Part shown: in pieces, positions 48,316 through 57,639 of the stretch
Layout: the number at the start of each line of letters is the position of its first letter
Numbering within the stretch: position 1 is the stretch's first letter
Assembly: GCF_000969885.1 (NCBI RefSeq)
Contig: NZ_CP009501.1
Span: 2,184,908-2,248,907, forward strand
Source of the DNA: Methanosarcina thermophila TM-1
Lineage (GTDB): Archaea; Halobacteriota; Methanosarcinia; Methanosarcinales; Methanosarcinaceae
Direction of reading: 5' to 3'
DNA length: 64,000 nucleotides
Translations under genes and position numbers: made by a program
The notes under the pieces: generated by a model
Seen by the model: only the letters and a program-made list of their open reading frames with translations
Told to the model about the DNA's origin: nothing
The model's database searches: none

Positions 48316-49845
48316 ATGAACAAACCTAAAATTACAAATTCTCAGGGCAGGGACCCTGAGTACAGTTTTCATAGTTCATCTCAGGAGTTAACATATTCTA
48401 TGGACAAACTTATGACCGAATCCGCAGAGAACTTTATTTCTGCCGGAAAGTCTAGACTTTCTGATTCTTCAATTAACGTACCACAGGAAGACAAAATCTC
48501 TGCACCGACACCCGAAGTAGAAGCCGACGAGCTTGAAACACGGCTTGACATAAGTTCCGAATTTATTGCAGAATCCATTCCTAATTCTGCCTCTAAAGTT
48601 TCAGTTTCCTCGCCTTCCCAGTTATCAGATGGTTTTCAGGATGAATACCAGCCGTCAAAAATTGTGCTTATAGGGACAGCCCATGTCTCGGAAAAGAGTG
48701 TTGCTGAAGTCAAGGATGCTATAAGGAATCTGAAGCCCGATATTGTAGCTGTTGAGCTTTGCAGGGGAAGGTATGACGCCCTCAAGGGTAATGTGCAGGA
48801 AAAGCAGGTCCCGATAAAAGAAATTCTCACCGAAGGCAAGGTTTACTATTACATTATTCACTGGCTGCTTGCCTATGTGCAGAAAAAGATCGGTGATGAC
48901 ATGGGAGTAAAACCCGGAGCCGAGATGCTCTCTGCAATCGAAGAAGCTGAAGCTATCGGGGCTAAAGTTGCTTTAATTGACCGGGACATCCAGGTTACAC
49001 TCCAGCGTTTCTGGGGGAAGATGAAATTTCTGGAGAAAATCAAGATGATTGGCTCCCTTCTGGGCGGTCTGATAGGGATAGGAAAAGGGACTGAGATCGA
49101 TATCGATAAAATCACGGATAAGGACATTGTGACTGCCCTTGTAGATGAACTCAGGGGTTTTGCCCCAACTGCAGCTGAGGTTCTTATTGACGAAAGGGAC
49201 GCATATCTTGCAGGGAGCATTCTCAGGGTTGCGGCAGGCGGAAACAAAACTGTCGTTGTAGTAATCGGAGCCGGACACAAACCCGGAGTGCTCAGGTATC
49301 TCAAGAATCCGAAAACTGTCCCTTCTCTGGATGCCCTTATGGAAATTCCAAAAAGACGCATAGGAATAGGGAAAGTTGTAGGTTTTGCTTTTGTAGGCCT
49401 TATAGTTGGATTTTTCTTACTGCTGCTGCTTTCCGGCGTTGATCTGAGTGTTCTTTTGACGGCTTTCGGGTGGTGGTTCATTATCACTGGAACCTTGAGT
49501 GCAGCTGGCACTCTGCTTGCAGGAGGGCATCCTTACTCAGTTTTAACTGCCTTTTCAGTTGCCTGGCTAACTACTCTGCACCCATTAATTGCTGCAGGCT
49601 GGTTTGCGGGCATTGTAGAAGCAAGACAGCGAAATCCTACTACCGCAGATATAAAAGCTCTGGCAGGAATAGAGACTTTTAGTGAAATGTTTAAAAACAA
49701 GTTCATGCGCGTCCTTCTTGTTGCAAGTTTTGCAAATATAGGAAGCATGACAGGGACTTTCCTTGGAGCTTATGTTATGATGCAGGTTACTGGCATTGAC
49801 CCTAGAGAAATTCTCCTTGCAGGTCTCAATGCAATTGGACTTTGA
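48316..49845 (+). CDS. TraB/PrgY family membrane protein
   Basis: The 509-aa protein has three parts. Residues 1-110 are polar and probably unfolded. Residues 113-330 form the TraB domain with IGTAHVSEKSVAEV (near 116) and VAVELCRGRYDAL (near 138). Residues 350-505 carry about four to five membrane helices. The first part is absent in most relatives. TraB/PrgY proteins are known from bacterial pheromone shutdown and from archaea and eukaryotes, probably as membrane-anchored peptidase-like proteins; their reaction here is unknown. It starts at ATG 48316. It is a single gene, convergent with ftr. Confidence 0.85.
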   Translation: MNKPKITNSQGRDPEYSFHSSSQELTYSMDKLMTESAENFISAGKSRLSDSSINVPQEDKISAPTPEVEADELETRLDISSEFIAESIPNSASKVSVSSPSQLSDGFQDEYQPSKIVLIGTAHVSEKSVAEVKDAIRNLKPDIVAVELCRGRYDALKGNVQEKQVPIKEILTEGKVYYYIIHWLLAYVQKKIGDDMGVKPGAEMLSAIEEAEAIGAKVALIDRDIQVTLQRFWGKMKFLEKIKMIGSLLGGLIGIGKGTEIDIDKITDKDIVTALVDELRGFAPTAAEVLIDERDAYLAGSILRVAAGGNKTVVVVIGAGHKPGVLRYLKNPKTVPSLDALMEIPKRRIGIGKVVGFAFVGLIVGFFLLLLLSGVDLSVLLTAFGWWFIITGTLSAAGTLLAGGHPYSVLTAFSVAWLTTLHPLIAAGWFAGIVEARQRNPTTADIKALAGIETFSEMFKNKFMRVLLVASFANIGSMTGTFLGAYVMMQVTGIDPREILLAGLNAIGL

Positions 49846-49908
49846 AGGTCTTATAAGGCTCTAAAATTCAGTAAAGCACGGATACTAAACAAAAATAAAT
49901 TATTGAGC

Positions 49909-50802
49909 TCAGAAGAGCTCGTGCAATTTAAACTGATATTTCCCAAGCTTTCCGCCGTAGTTTCCTGCAGAGATTCTCTTAATGCCCGGAACAGTTACAG
50001 CGGCTTTAATTCCTGCTTTCATGGCAGCTTTTATGCTTTCTTCATCAAGCCCGTTAATAACAATTTCATAAATAGCATTGACATCTGCCGGGACTTCAGT
50101 GTTTTCAATTTTATCCTTTATGGAAGGGCAGAATTTTTCGTTAGCAGTAGCCTTCAGGAATTTGTATTTGTTTGCACCGGATTTGGATCCGCTGGATACA
50201 ATGCCTCCGGGGAAGGGAGTAATTGTACCTTCAAGCTCTGAGATTGCATCGACAGCGGCTTCTGCTGCGGTCAGGGCGCTCATCTGAGAGTCGCCAAAAA
50301 TAAAGAAATTGCCACCTGCAATTCCATCTACAGCTCCGATATTTTCTTCATTCAGGTAATCTCCTTCCATGATGGGGATTTTATGCATTTTGCGACCTGC
50401 AATCTCAGTTACAGACTCCATACCGTCTGCAAAGAATTTGAGTTTAAAGCCGATATTAAATTGTTTTTCAGCCTCAGGAAGTCCGTTGAAAACAGCAGTT
50501 GTGGGAGCTGTTAGCACACACTGTCCAATCCTCTCAAGCAACTGTTCTTCCAGAGCTTCATATTTGAAAGTGCAGATCTGGATATAAACACCAGGCCTTC
50601 CGTCAGGGGTTTCGCTGGGACTTGCTAACCTCTCAATTCCTGCTTCTGCGGGACACATTATAACAGATGTTGCAAAACCTGTAGCTTCAGTAGCTGCCAC
50701 AAGAGCCCAGCGCTTTGTAGCTGCTGTTATTAGTATCCTTGCAATCTTGATAGGAAACGCTTCTGCATATGTATCTTCGATTTCTACTCCATTAATTTCC
50801 AT
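49909..50802 (-). CDS. ftr: Formylmethanofuran:tetrahydromethanopterin formyltransferase
   Basis: It is the second step of CO2 reduction to methane: it moves the formyl group from methanofuran to tetrahydro(sarcina)methanopterin in the cytoplasm. It has 297 aa from ATG 50802 (MEINGVEIEDTYAEAF), the usual length. The upstream in-frame start at 50826 is rejected because GAAGGA sits about 7 nt before 50802. Conserved parts include ATKRWALVAATEATGFATSVI and PFPGGIVSSGSKSGANKYKFL, described by their key residues. It is a single gene, as is common for ftr in this group. Confidence 0.95.
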   Translation of the reverse strand: MEINGVEIEDTYAEAFPIKIARILITAATKRWALVAATEATGFATSVIMCPAEAGIERLASPSETPDGRPGVYIQICTFKYEALEEQLLERIGQCVLTAPTTAVFNGLPEAEKQFNIGFKLKFFADGMESVTEIAGRKMHKIPIMEGDYLNEENIGAVDGIAGGNFFIFGDSQMSALTAAEAAVDAISELEGTITPFPGGIVSSGSKSGANKYKFLKATANEKFCPSIKDKIENTEVPADVNAIYEIVINGLDEESIKAAMKAGIKAAVTVPGIKRISAGNYGGKLGKYQFKLHELF

Positions 50803-50947
50803 AAAGATTCCTTCTTTGTCTATCATTGTTATTTGAAGTCGCTTTGTTAATAGTCAGGTTTAGATTTTCCCTGTTTCTCAGTCTTCTATAAGCTTTCAGA
50901 ACTTTCCTGATACCTTACAGAATAACATAATATATCGTTTACTCAAA

Positions 50948-51135
50948 ATGTCACTGAAAGCTTTGGAGTTTCACTGAAAGCCTTAGGGTGTTACTGTGAT
51001 CTTCTGAGTGCTACTGGGAGCATTGAAGTTTCACTGGAAGCTTTAGAGTGTCACTGAAAGCCTTAGAGGTGTTACTGAAAGCTTCAAAGTGCTTCAGGAG
51101 CATTAGTTTCACTGAAAGCCTTGGAGTGTTACTAA
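50948..51135. repeat. Degenerate tandem repeat, about 22-bp unit
   Basis: The unit resembles TTTCACTGAAAGCCTTAGAG with about eight copies, several degenerate. Confidence 0.85.
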
Positions 51136-51318
51136 AACACTACTTAACTTCAGACTTAGCCTTAGACATACGTTTACGTTTAAAGTTTTATGCTAATTTA
51201 TTTACTTTGGTTTTATTAGTGGGGCTAACAATGTCAGCTATAATATTTATACCAAATATATAATTTTTCAAAGAAAAGATAGAAAATAAGGTGGCTTTAC
51301 TTAATTAGATACAAAATA

Positions 51319-51415
51319 ACTCTCATTCTCTCAATAACTCTCATTCTCTCAATAACTCTCATTCTCTCAATAACTCTCAATCTCTCAATAACTCTCAATC
51401 TCTCAATCTCTCAAG
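51319..51415. repeat. Tandem repeat, 18-bp unit, five copies
   Basis: Three copies of AACTCTCATTCTCTCAAT are followed by two of AACTCTCAATCTCTCAAT and a broken copy. Confidence 0.92.
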
Positions 51416-51472
51416 ATAACTTCAATGATAATCAAACACGTAAAATTATACACAAGTAAAATTATTAATCTC

Positions 51473-51949
51473 TCAAATTATCCAGTCTCCTCTTAAAATT
51501 GTTCTTACGAGGAGATCACCAGTGGAGGTATCAAGAGTTACTGAGCGCCCGTAATTTTTCCCGGTATCCTCAGCTACAATTGGTATCTCAAGTTTTTCCA
51601 GGGTATTTCTGGCACATTCTATATTCCTTTCGCCTATGTTCATGTTCCCATTCTCAAACATGTGCGCTCCTCCAACAAGTTTTGCTTCGAGCTTTTTTCT
51701 GGAAGAGCCCTTTTTTACTATCTCAGTTACGAGATATTCTATCCCGGAATCCGTATATCTCAGGGGGTTATCCTTTATCCGTGCCTGATTTATACTAGGG
51801 AGCATCGCATGGAGAAGCCCACCTCTTCTCTCCTGCTTATCATATATTGTTACACCTACACATGAGCCCACGGAGGTCTTAATTTTCATCGGACTTCTGG
51901 CTAATGCACAGGCTCCTATTCCCACTATAATTATGCCCGAGTCAGTCAA
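51473..51949 (-). CDS. cheD: Chemoreceptor glutamine deamidase CheD
   Basis: It deamidates receptor glutamines and binds CheC. The catalytic Cys30 lies in [13 protein letters not shown] and His47 in GGLLHAMLP. The third polar residue is in [10 protein letters not shown], and the conserved GGAHMF is present. At 158 aa it is complete. It is the last gene of the minus-strand che block, 98 nt after cheC. Its presence with CheC suggests an adaptation system of the Bacillus/archaeal type and not the Escherichia type. Confidence 0.93.
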   Translation of the reverse strand: MTDSGIIIVGIGACALARSPMKIKTSVGSCVGVTIYDKQERRGGLLHAMLPSINQARIKDNPLRYTDSGIEYLVTEIVKKGSSRKKLEAKLVGGAHMFENGNMNIGERNIECARNTLEKLEIPIVAEDTGKNYGRSVTLDTSTGDLLVRTILRGDWII

Positions 51950-52047
51950 CCTTAGAAAGCCTCCTGATTGCGAAATCTCCCTAGTAAACGTCTTCTGGTT
52001 AGAAGTAGTCTTATAGCTAGGAGCGATTTCTCCGGTTAATCAGATTT

Positions 52048-52719
52048 CTAATGAGGTATTTCGTTGATTCGTTTTAACAGGCGGTCCAGGGAAGCAGGAT
52101 CAAAAAGAGTTAAAACATAACCGCAAATTTCTTTTTCTTTTATCAGAAACTCTGTATCGAGCAAGAGGGAAAAGTCCGTCTTGTAACTCATCTCCGTAAG
52201 CACAGAATTGAGGATAGAGCTGGACATATCATATACTGTATAAGGGGCTGAAACCAGAATTGTGAGATCAAGAAACTTTGAGAGTGCAGTTACGTAAGTT
52301 CCTGCCACGATATGGCTAACTTCTTCTATTAAAGACCTGCTCATGGTATCAATCAGATCTGTTCCTTTTTCTATTAAAGGCCTGTTCATAGCATTAATCA
52401 GATCTATTTCTTTTTCTTCATCTAAAAATATTAAAGCAAGGTTCTTTACGCTTTTTTCAGGGAAAAAGACCAGAATATACCCTGCCAGATCTTTTTCAAT
52501 ATGCATTAATGACCCCAAAATCGGGAACTCAGAAATGCTGGTTATTTTCGGTATATTTTCGATTAAATCTAATTTCGCGCTCAAAACTCTTGTCTGAACC
52601 AGGCTATTTGTTAGCTTATAGAGGGAAGTCGCTGAATTTCCGATTCCGATGTTTCCAAGCTCTTTCAAAGCCCCATACTCGTATTCACTTAAATTCCTTA
52701 GATTCCCGATCTCTTCCAT
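52048..52719 (-). CDS. cheC: CheY-P phosphatase CheC
   Basis: It is a CheC/FliY/CheX-family protein. Two helix motifs of the D/E-x3-N type are visible: ELGNIGIGNSA near 15 and EEVSHIVAGTYVTAL near 128. An insert around 100-122 contains two similar segments (LINAMNRPLIEKGTD and LIDTMSRSLIEEVSH), as if one helix had been duplicated. It is 223 aa, slightly longer than the usual ~200-210. It begins inside the end of cheR (35-nt overlap), so the two are translationally coupled. Confidence 0.9.
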   Translation of the reverse strand: MEEIGNLRNLSEYEYGALKELGNIGIGNSATSLYKLTNSLVQTRVLSAKLDLIENIPKITSISEFPILGSLMHIEKDLAGYILVFFPEKSVKNLALIFLDEEKEIDLINAMNRPLIEKGTDLIDTMSRSLIEEVSHIVAGTYVTALSKFLDLTILVSAPYTVYDMSSSILNSVLTEMSYKTDFSLLLDTEFLIKEKEICGYVLTLFDPASLDRLLKRINEIPH

Positions 52720-53644
52720 AAATATCCCTTGAGATTTCTTTTACATACAGGCGCTCTCTTGTATTATAAGGTTTAAATAGACTGGATGCGGCTCCAATCA
52801 GTGTTTCCGACTTCCCTATTATAAAAAATCCTCCTTTTTCAAGAGCTTGATAGAAATTAAGCTGCAATTTTTCCTGGATCTCTTTTTTAAAATAAATCAT
52901 TACATTTCGGCAGACAATAATGTCAAAACGATCAATTTTTGCACCTGAAATGAGATCATGATGTTTAAAACGTGTTATGTTTTTCAGCTCGTCTATTACC
53001 TGATATGTATCTCCCTGCTTCACAAAATAGCGTTCTTTTGTGCTGAGATCAAGATTTTTAAGTGAATTCTCGCAGTAAATGCCTTTCCTGGCTTTTTCCA
53101 GGCTTTTGGCATCAATATCTGTACCTATAATTCTTATTTTATATTTATCGAAATCGCTTCTCATTACCCTATGCAGCAGAATAGCAAGGGAATAGGCTTC
53201 TTCTCCTCCAGCACAGCCAGCACTCCAGATGCGGATTGATCGGATCAATGACCCTGATCTGTTTTTAACAATAGGAGGAATGACCTCTTTTTCAATTATA
53301 CTGAAGGTCTCTGGGTTTCGGAAAAATTCACTTACATTTACAGTAAGGGTGTCAACAAGAAATTTATATTCCTGAGGGTCTCTTTTTAAAAGTTTCAGGT
53401 AAGCTCCATAACTCTCGGAGTTAGTGGCTCGAATGCGTACATTAATCCTGCGTTTGAAATGAGCTTCTTTATAATGCTCACAGTTAAAGCCGGTGTTTCC
53501 AGTAATAATTTTCTTTAATAGCTCAAAGCCCGGATCTATCTCTTGGATTCGACTGATTTCCTGGATTCGACAGGACTTTGTTTCTCTGTTTATCTCTTTG
53601 TTTGTTTCATTCTCACTTGCTTTTCTAACCGAATAATTACCCAT
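52685..53644 (-). CDS. cheR: Chemoreceptor methyltransferase CheR
   Basis: It methylates receptor glutamates with S-adenosylmethionine. The N-terminal CheR domain has NCEHYKEAHFKRRINVRIRA near 53-72. The SAM domain has IWSAGCAGGEEAYSLAI near 144 and DIIVCRNVMIYF near 240. It has 319 aa, including a non-conserved first 40 residues with a repeat (RIQEI twice). It lies between cheA and cheC and overlaps cheC by 35 nt. Confidence 0.94.
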   Translation of the reverse strand: MGNYSVRKASENETNKEINRETKSCRIQEISRIQEIDPGFELLKKIITGNTGFNCEHYKEAHFKRRINVRIRATNSESYGAYLKLLKRDPQEYKFLVDTLTVNVSEFFRNPETFSIIEKEVIPPIVKNRSGSLIRSIRIWSAGCAGGEEAYSLAILLHRVMRSDFDKYKIRIIGTDIDAKSLEKARKGIYCENSLKNLDLSTKERYFVKQGDTYQVIDELKNITRFKHHDLISGAKIDRFDIIVCRNVMIYFKKEIQEKLQLNFYQALEKGGFFIIGKSETLIGAASSLFKPYNTRERLYVKEISRDIYGRDRESKEFK

Positions 53645-53771
53645 CTCTTCACCGGCAGTTCGTTTATCCAGACACTTTAACCTGATCTTAGTCTTGTACT
53701 ATATTTGTCATTATGCAGAATTTAATTTTTTTCGAAAATTTAATCTGTCTCGCTTATTCCAAATGAGGGAG

Positions 53772-55799
53772 TTAGCACCAACTATCAAAATTTGATATCA
53801 AGGCATTAACATCAATTATCAAAATAACGTTTCCGTCGCCCAGAATCGTCGCTCCTGCAAATCCCCTGGTGTTCTCAAGGAGCTTGCTTTTGAAACTCTT
53901 AACTATTACTTCCTGTTTTCCAAGCAGTTCATCAACAATTAACCCAATATGTTGCCCATGCCTCTCAACCAGAATTACAAAGTTATTATTCTTATTTTTA
54001 TCTTCATCAGGCAGCTGAAATACTCTTCTTAACCTCAGAAGCGGAATAATTTTATCATCTATTAAAATTACCTCCTGCCCGTTGATATGCTTAATTTCCT
54101 GCGAGCTGATTTCTATATTTTTTACTATATTTGTAAAAGGAATTGCATATCTTTCCTCTCTCACTCTTATCAGCATAGCCTGATAAACTGCAATGGTTAA
54201 AGGCAGCCTCAATTCGAATCTGGAGCCAATGCCGGGCTTTGACTCGACTCTTACTGATCCTCCAAGGCACTCAACTCTGTTTTTTACAACATCCATTCCG
54301 ATTCCCCTTCCAGAGATATCGGTAATTGTGCCAGAGGTACTGAATCCCGGAGCAAAGATAAACTGCATTACCTCATTTTCCTGAAGTTGTTCCGCACTTT
54401 CTCTTGATATGATTCCTTTTTTCAATGCAGCTCTCAGGATTTCGCTGGTATCTATTCCGCGTCCATCATCCTCGATTTTTATAAGAGCAAAATTTTCCTG
54501 TCTTGAAGCTGTAATGATTATAGTGCCGGTCTCTCTTTTCCCAAGCTCAGCACGTATTTCAGGAGTCTCGATGCCGTGATCAACTGCATTTCTTAGCAGG
54601 TGCACCAGAGAATCTCCGATTTCTTCAAGAATAGTCCTATCAAGTTTGATTTCCTTCCCTTTGATTATAAGATCAATTTTTTTATTCTGGGCTCGTGCAA
54701 GATCCCTTACCATCCTGGGATAGATATAGGTAATGTGATCCAGGGGTACCATTCTTGCTTCGATAATCTCATCTTGCAACTCTTTCGTCAGATTATAAAA
54801 TTCTGAAAGTGCAATCTCAAGATCTTTTGATCTCATGTTGATTGTAAGCTCATTTATTCTGCTACGATTAATTATGAGCTCACCCACAAGATTCATCAAT
54901 TTATCAAGCTGCTCGGTGCTGATTCTTGAGCTCTGGATAGTTTTTACTTTAAAATCAGATTTTGGAGAAATAGAATTATTTTCCTTTTTTTCTGCCTGAT
55001 GAGTTCTTTTTTCAGTCTCGTAACCTTTTTCAGTTTCGTAACTTTTTTCAGTCTCGTAAATTTCTTCTTTAATACTGTAAGATTTCTTTTCAGTTTCCTC
55101 AGTACTTCTTTCAATTTGATGAACAGCTTCTGAAATTCTTTCAGTCAATGCCGCTTCTTCAATACTTGATAAGTTCTGATTTTTATTGCTCTGCTCTTCC
55201 AAAAATAAGGATCCTTCTTCATCTAAAGACTTATCTTCATTTAAGTATCGTTCATCTAAAGACTCATCCTCATTTAAAGACTGTTCATCTTCATCTAAAG
55301 ACTCATCCTCATTTAAAGACCGGTTGTCTTCATCTAAAGGTTTATCTTTATCTTTTTGAAGTGGAGCTTTTTTGAGAGGCTGATTAACATTTCTTAAAGT
55401 TCTCAGCAACTCGTCAATATCAGAATAAGATTTGTATTCATTGCCTGTGTCTTTTTCTATCTTTCCAGAGCTGTTTTCATTCTCATCAAGGGCATTTTCA
55501 ACAAGCTTCTCAAGAGTGTCCACACATATCAGAAGAACATCAATCAGAGAAGAATCAAGTATAAGCTGCTGTGTGCGCAGCTTATCTATCAGGCTTTCCA
55601 TTTCATGTGTTAATTTGACAATCTGTTTGAAACCCATTGTTGCAGCCATACCTTTGAATGTATGAGCTGCACGAAATAGTGTATTCATCTGTTCTGAATT
55701 ATCAGAATCTTTCTCAAGTGCGAGCAGGGAATCGCTCATTTCTTTAATGTATTTTTCAGATTCTGCCCTGAAAATATCCATATATATTGACATGTCCAT
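53772..55799 (-). CDS. cheA: Chemotaxis histidine kinase CheA
   Basis: It is the sensor kinase that phosphorylates CheY and CheB. It has an Hpt domain with the phosphorylated His in FRAAHTFKGMAATMG near 46, then a linker with a repeat, and a dimerisation helix pair (LDKLMNLVGELIINRS). The ATPase has LRNAVDHGIE, EDDGRGID and GRGIGMDVV, and a C-terminal CheW-like domain follows. GTG 55823 would add 8 residues; ATG 55799 has GCAGGG upstream and is preferred, giving 675 aa. The linker at about 160-215 is a tandem Ser-Leu-Asn-Glu-Asp-Glu repeat, and a second repeat Y-E-T-E-K follows near 245. A classical P2 domain is not recognisable. Confidence 0.93.
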   Translation of the reverse strand: MDMSIYMDIFRAESEKYIKEMSDSLLALEKDSDNSEQMNTLFRAAHTFKGMAATMGFKQIVKLTHEMESLIDKLRTQQLILDSSLIDVLLICVDTLEKLVENALDENENSSGKIEKDTGNEYKSYSDIDELLRTLRNVNQPLKKAPLQKDKDKPLDEDNRSLNEDESLDEDEQSLNEDESLDERYLNEDKSLDEEGSLFLEEQSNKNQNLSSIEEAALTERISEAVHQIERSTEETEKKSYSIKEEIYETEKSYETEKGYETEKRTHQAEKKENNSISPKSDFKVKTIQSSRISTEQLDKLMNLVGELIINRSRINELTINMRSKDLEIALSEFYNLTKELQDEIIEARMVPLDHITYIYPRMVRDLARAQNKKIDLIIKGKEIKLDRTILEEIGDSLVHLLRNAVDHGIETPEIRAELGKRETGTIIITASRQENFALIKIEDDGRGIDTSEILRAALKKGIISRESAEQLQENEVMQFIFAPGFSTSGTITDISGRGIGMDVVKNRVECLGGSVRVESKPGIGSRFELRLPLTIAVYQAMLIRVREERYAIPFTNIVKNIEISSQEIKHINGQEVILIDDKIIPLLRLRRVFQLPDEDKNKNNNFVILVERHGQHIGLIVDELLGKQEVIVKSFKSKLLENTRGFAGATILGDGNVILIIDVNALISNFDSWC
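55215..55345 (-). repeat. Coding tandem repeat in the cheA linker
   Basis: On the plus strand CATCTAAAGACTCATCCTCA and variants recur in tandem, encoding S-L-D-E-D/E and S-L-N-E-D-E units. It is acidic, in frame, and probably disordered. Confidence 0.8.
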
Positions 55800-55871
55800 A
55801 ATTTTTCCCTGCTCTGGTTCCACAAGTTACTTTATTTTTTTATAAAAGTTACTTGTTATTCTTATAAAAAG

Positions 55872-56957
55872 TTAGCTTATCATTTTTATAATCTTTTCAG
55901 CCATTTTGTTCAGAGGAAGCACAAAATCTGCAAGATTTCGCTTCACAATCTCTTTTGGCATTCCGTAAATTACACATGAACTCTCTGCCTCAGCAATTAT
56001 TTTTCCTCCCATTTTTTTAACTTCCTCAGCTCCATCCGCTCCATCGCAGCTCATTCCTGTCAGAACGAGGGAAACCACTCTGGAACCATAAATCGGGGCA
56101 ATAGACCTGAAAAGGGCATTTACTGACGGTCTTGAGCCCAGCTCTTTCGGGCCAGATGAAAGATGCACGATTTCTCTTTTTCGACCGTTTACGGTTCTCT
56201 GTACGATTTCCATATGATAATTTCCAGGGGCTACAAGGACAGTCCCTTCTTCTACCCTGTCCCCCTCCTGTGCTTCTTTTACCCTGAGGGCTGTTTTTAA
56301 ACTAAGTCTTTTACAAAGAGATGTCGTAAAACCTGGAGGCATATGTTGTACTACCAGGATTGCGGCAGGAATGTCGGCAGGAAATGCACTTATGAGCTTC
56401 TCCAGGGCTCTTGGACCTCCAGTGGATGCGCCTATTGCAAGCACGTTTCTCACGAAAACATTTTCTCTCTGGGGTCTGCTCTTTTCTGTTTTTTCTCTCA
56501 TTCCATTTATTTCCGGCTCTACCAGTTCTTGATTTCGCATGCATTTCAGATTTTCAAGATTGGCTTTTGCAGCTGCCCGGACTTTTCTACAAATTTCTTC
56601 TGCTATGTCTGGCATGCTCTGACTGAGAATTCCTTCAGGTTTCTGGATTACATCCACTGCGCCGTATTCAAAAGCTGTAAGCGTAATTTCTTTAGCTCTC
56701 TCCCCAAGGGCTGAGACTATCACAACAGGAGTCGGACACTCTTTCATAATTCGCGCAAGAGTTTTGAGACCATCAAGGACAGGCATAACATTGTCTAGAA
56801 GAACAACATCAGGCTTCAATTTATCAATCTTTTCAAGTCCGTCCTTTCCATTAACTGCTGTTCCTATGACCTCGATATTTGGGTCTCTACTGAGAATATC
56901 GGAAAGAAGCTTGCGAATTAAAGCAGAATCATCTACTATGAGTGCGCGGATAGTCAT
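55872..56957 (-). CDS. cheB: Receptor methylesterase CheB
   Basis: It removes receptor methyl groups when phosphorylated by CheA. The receiver domain has the phosphorylated Asp in LLDNVMPVLDG (near 55), and the esterase triad is Ser in AIGASTGGPRAL, His in VVQHMPPGFT, and Asp in GMSCDGADG. It has 361-364 aa. ATG 56957 (MTIRALIVDD) is the probable start; the frame opens at 56966. It stands 48-72 nt before cheA in the operon. Confidence 0.94.
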   Translation of the reverse strand: MTIRALIVDDSALIRKLLSDILSRDPNIEVIGTAVNGKDGLEKIDKLKPDVVLLDNVMPVLDGLKTLARIMKECPTPVVIVSALGERAKEITLTAFEYGAVDVIQKPEGILSQSMPDIAEEICRKVRAAAKANLENLKCMRNQELVEPEINGMREKTEKSRPQRENVFVRNVLAIGASTGGPRALEKLISAFPADIPAAILVVQHMPPGFTTSLCKRLSLKTALRVKEAQEGDRVEEGTVLVAPGNYHMEIVQRTVNGRKREIVHLSSGPKELGSRPSVNALFRSIAPIYGSRVVSLVLTGMSCDGADGAEEVKKMGGKIIAEAESSCVIYGMPKEIVKRNLADFVLPLNKMAEKIIKMIS

Positions 56958-57273
56958 CTCAAGCACTTTTTGTTAAATGTGGAGTTATGTAGAGTTCAAT
57001 TTTTAATACTCTGACCAACAATAGTTAAGTTAAAATAATAATGATTTAATCAAAAGCAACTGGATTTGATAAGTTAATTTTCTATTTGTAAATTAGATTT
57101 ATTTGATAAATCAGATTTATACTTGATAAATTAGATTTATCTAGAGCTTCACTTTTATCTAGAGCTTCACTTAACGAAGTTTGATTTAAAGACAACCAGA
57201 TTTAACTCGATTTAACAGCACTCTGATTTAACTCGATTTAACAGTAGCCTGACTTAACGGGCTTCAAACCTAT
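56958..57273. other. Intergenic region between cheY and cheB
   Basis: It is AT-rich with tandem pieces of GATAAATTAGATTTAT and AACTCGATTTAACAG (about 57060-57255). No gene is seen. The gap breaks the minus-strand operon, so cheB may have its own promoter. Confidence 0.5.
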
Positions 57274-57639
57274 CTAATTTGGTTCAGCGATTTTCCGAAT
57301 TACATCCAGCATTCCATTAGGCTCAAAAGGCTTTACAATAAAACCCATAGCACCTATCTTCATTGATTCGGTTATGAGCGCCTGTTGTCCAAGGGAGGAG
57401 CACATTACTATCTTTGCTTCCGGGTCCACAGTAAGAAGCTTTTGCAGTGCCTCTCTTCCATCCATATCTGGCATAATTATATCCATTAACACAATATCGG
57501 GCTTTACTTCGAGATATGTCTGAATAGCCTCTTCCCCGTCACCTACCTCAGCAACCACTTCATGTCCATGCATAAGAAGGATATCTCTAATTATCATTCG
57601 CATAAATTCGGCATCATCCACGATCATAACTCTGGCCAT
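57274..57639 (-). CDS. cheY: Chemotaxis response regulator CheY
   Basis: The stand-alone receiver of 121 aa has acidic pocket D8/D9, phospho-Asp53 in LMDIIMPDMDG, Thr/Ser in CSSLGQQ and Lys in VKPFEP. It transmits the CheA signal; in archaea with motility it acts on the archaellum through adaptor proteins, none of which are in view. The start is ATG 57639. Confidence 0.93.
   Translation of the reverse strand: MARVMIVDDAEFMRMIIRDILLMHGHEVVAEVGDGEEAIQTYLEVKPDIVLMDIIMPDMDGREALQKLLTVDPEAKIVMCSSLGQQALITESMKIGAMGFIVKPFEPNGMLDVIRKIAEPN

Larger units (their letters stand above)
50803..51472. other. Intergenic region between ftr and cheD
   Basis: 670 bp, no gene. It contains two long repeat blocks (listed separately). 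A TATA-like box in minus orientation may serve ftr near 50920-50940, but I see no strong match. Confidence 0.5.
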
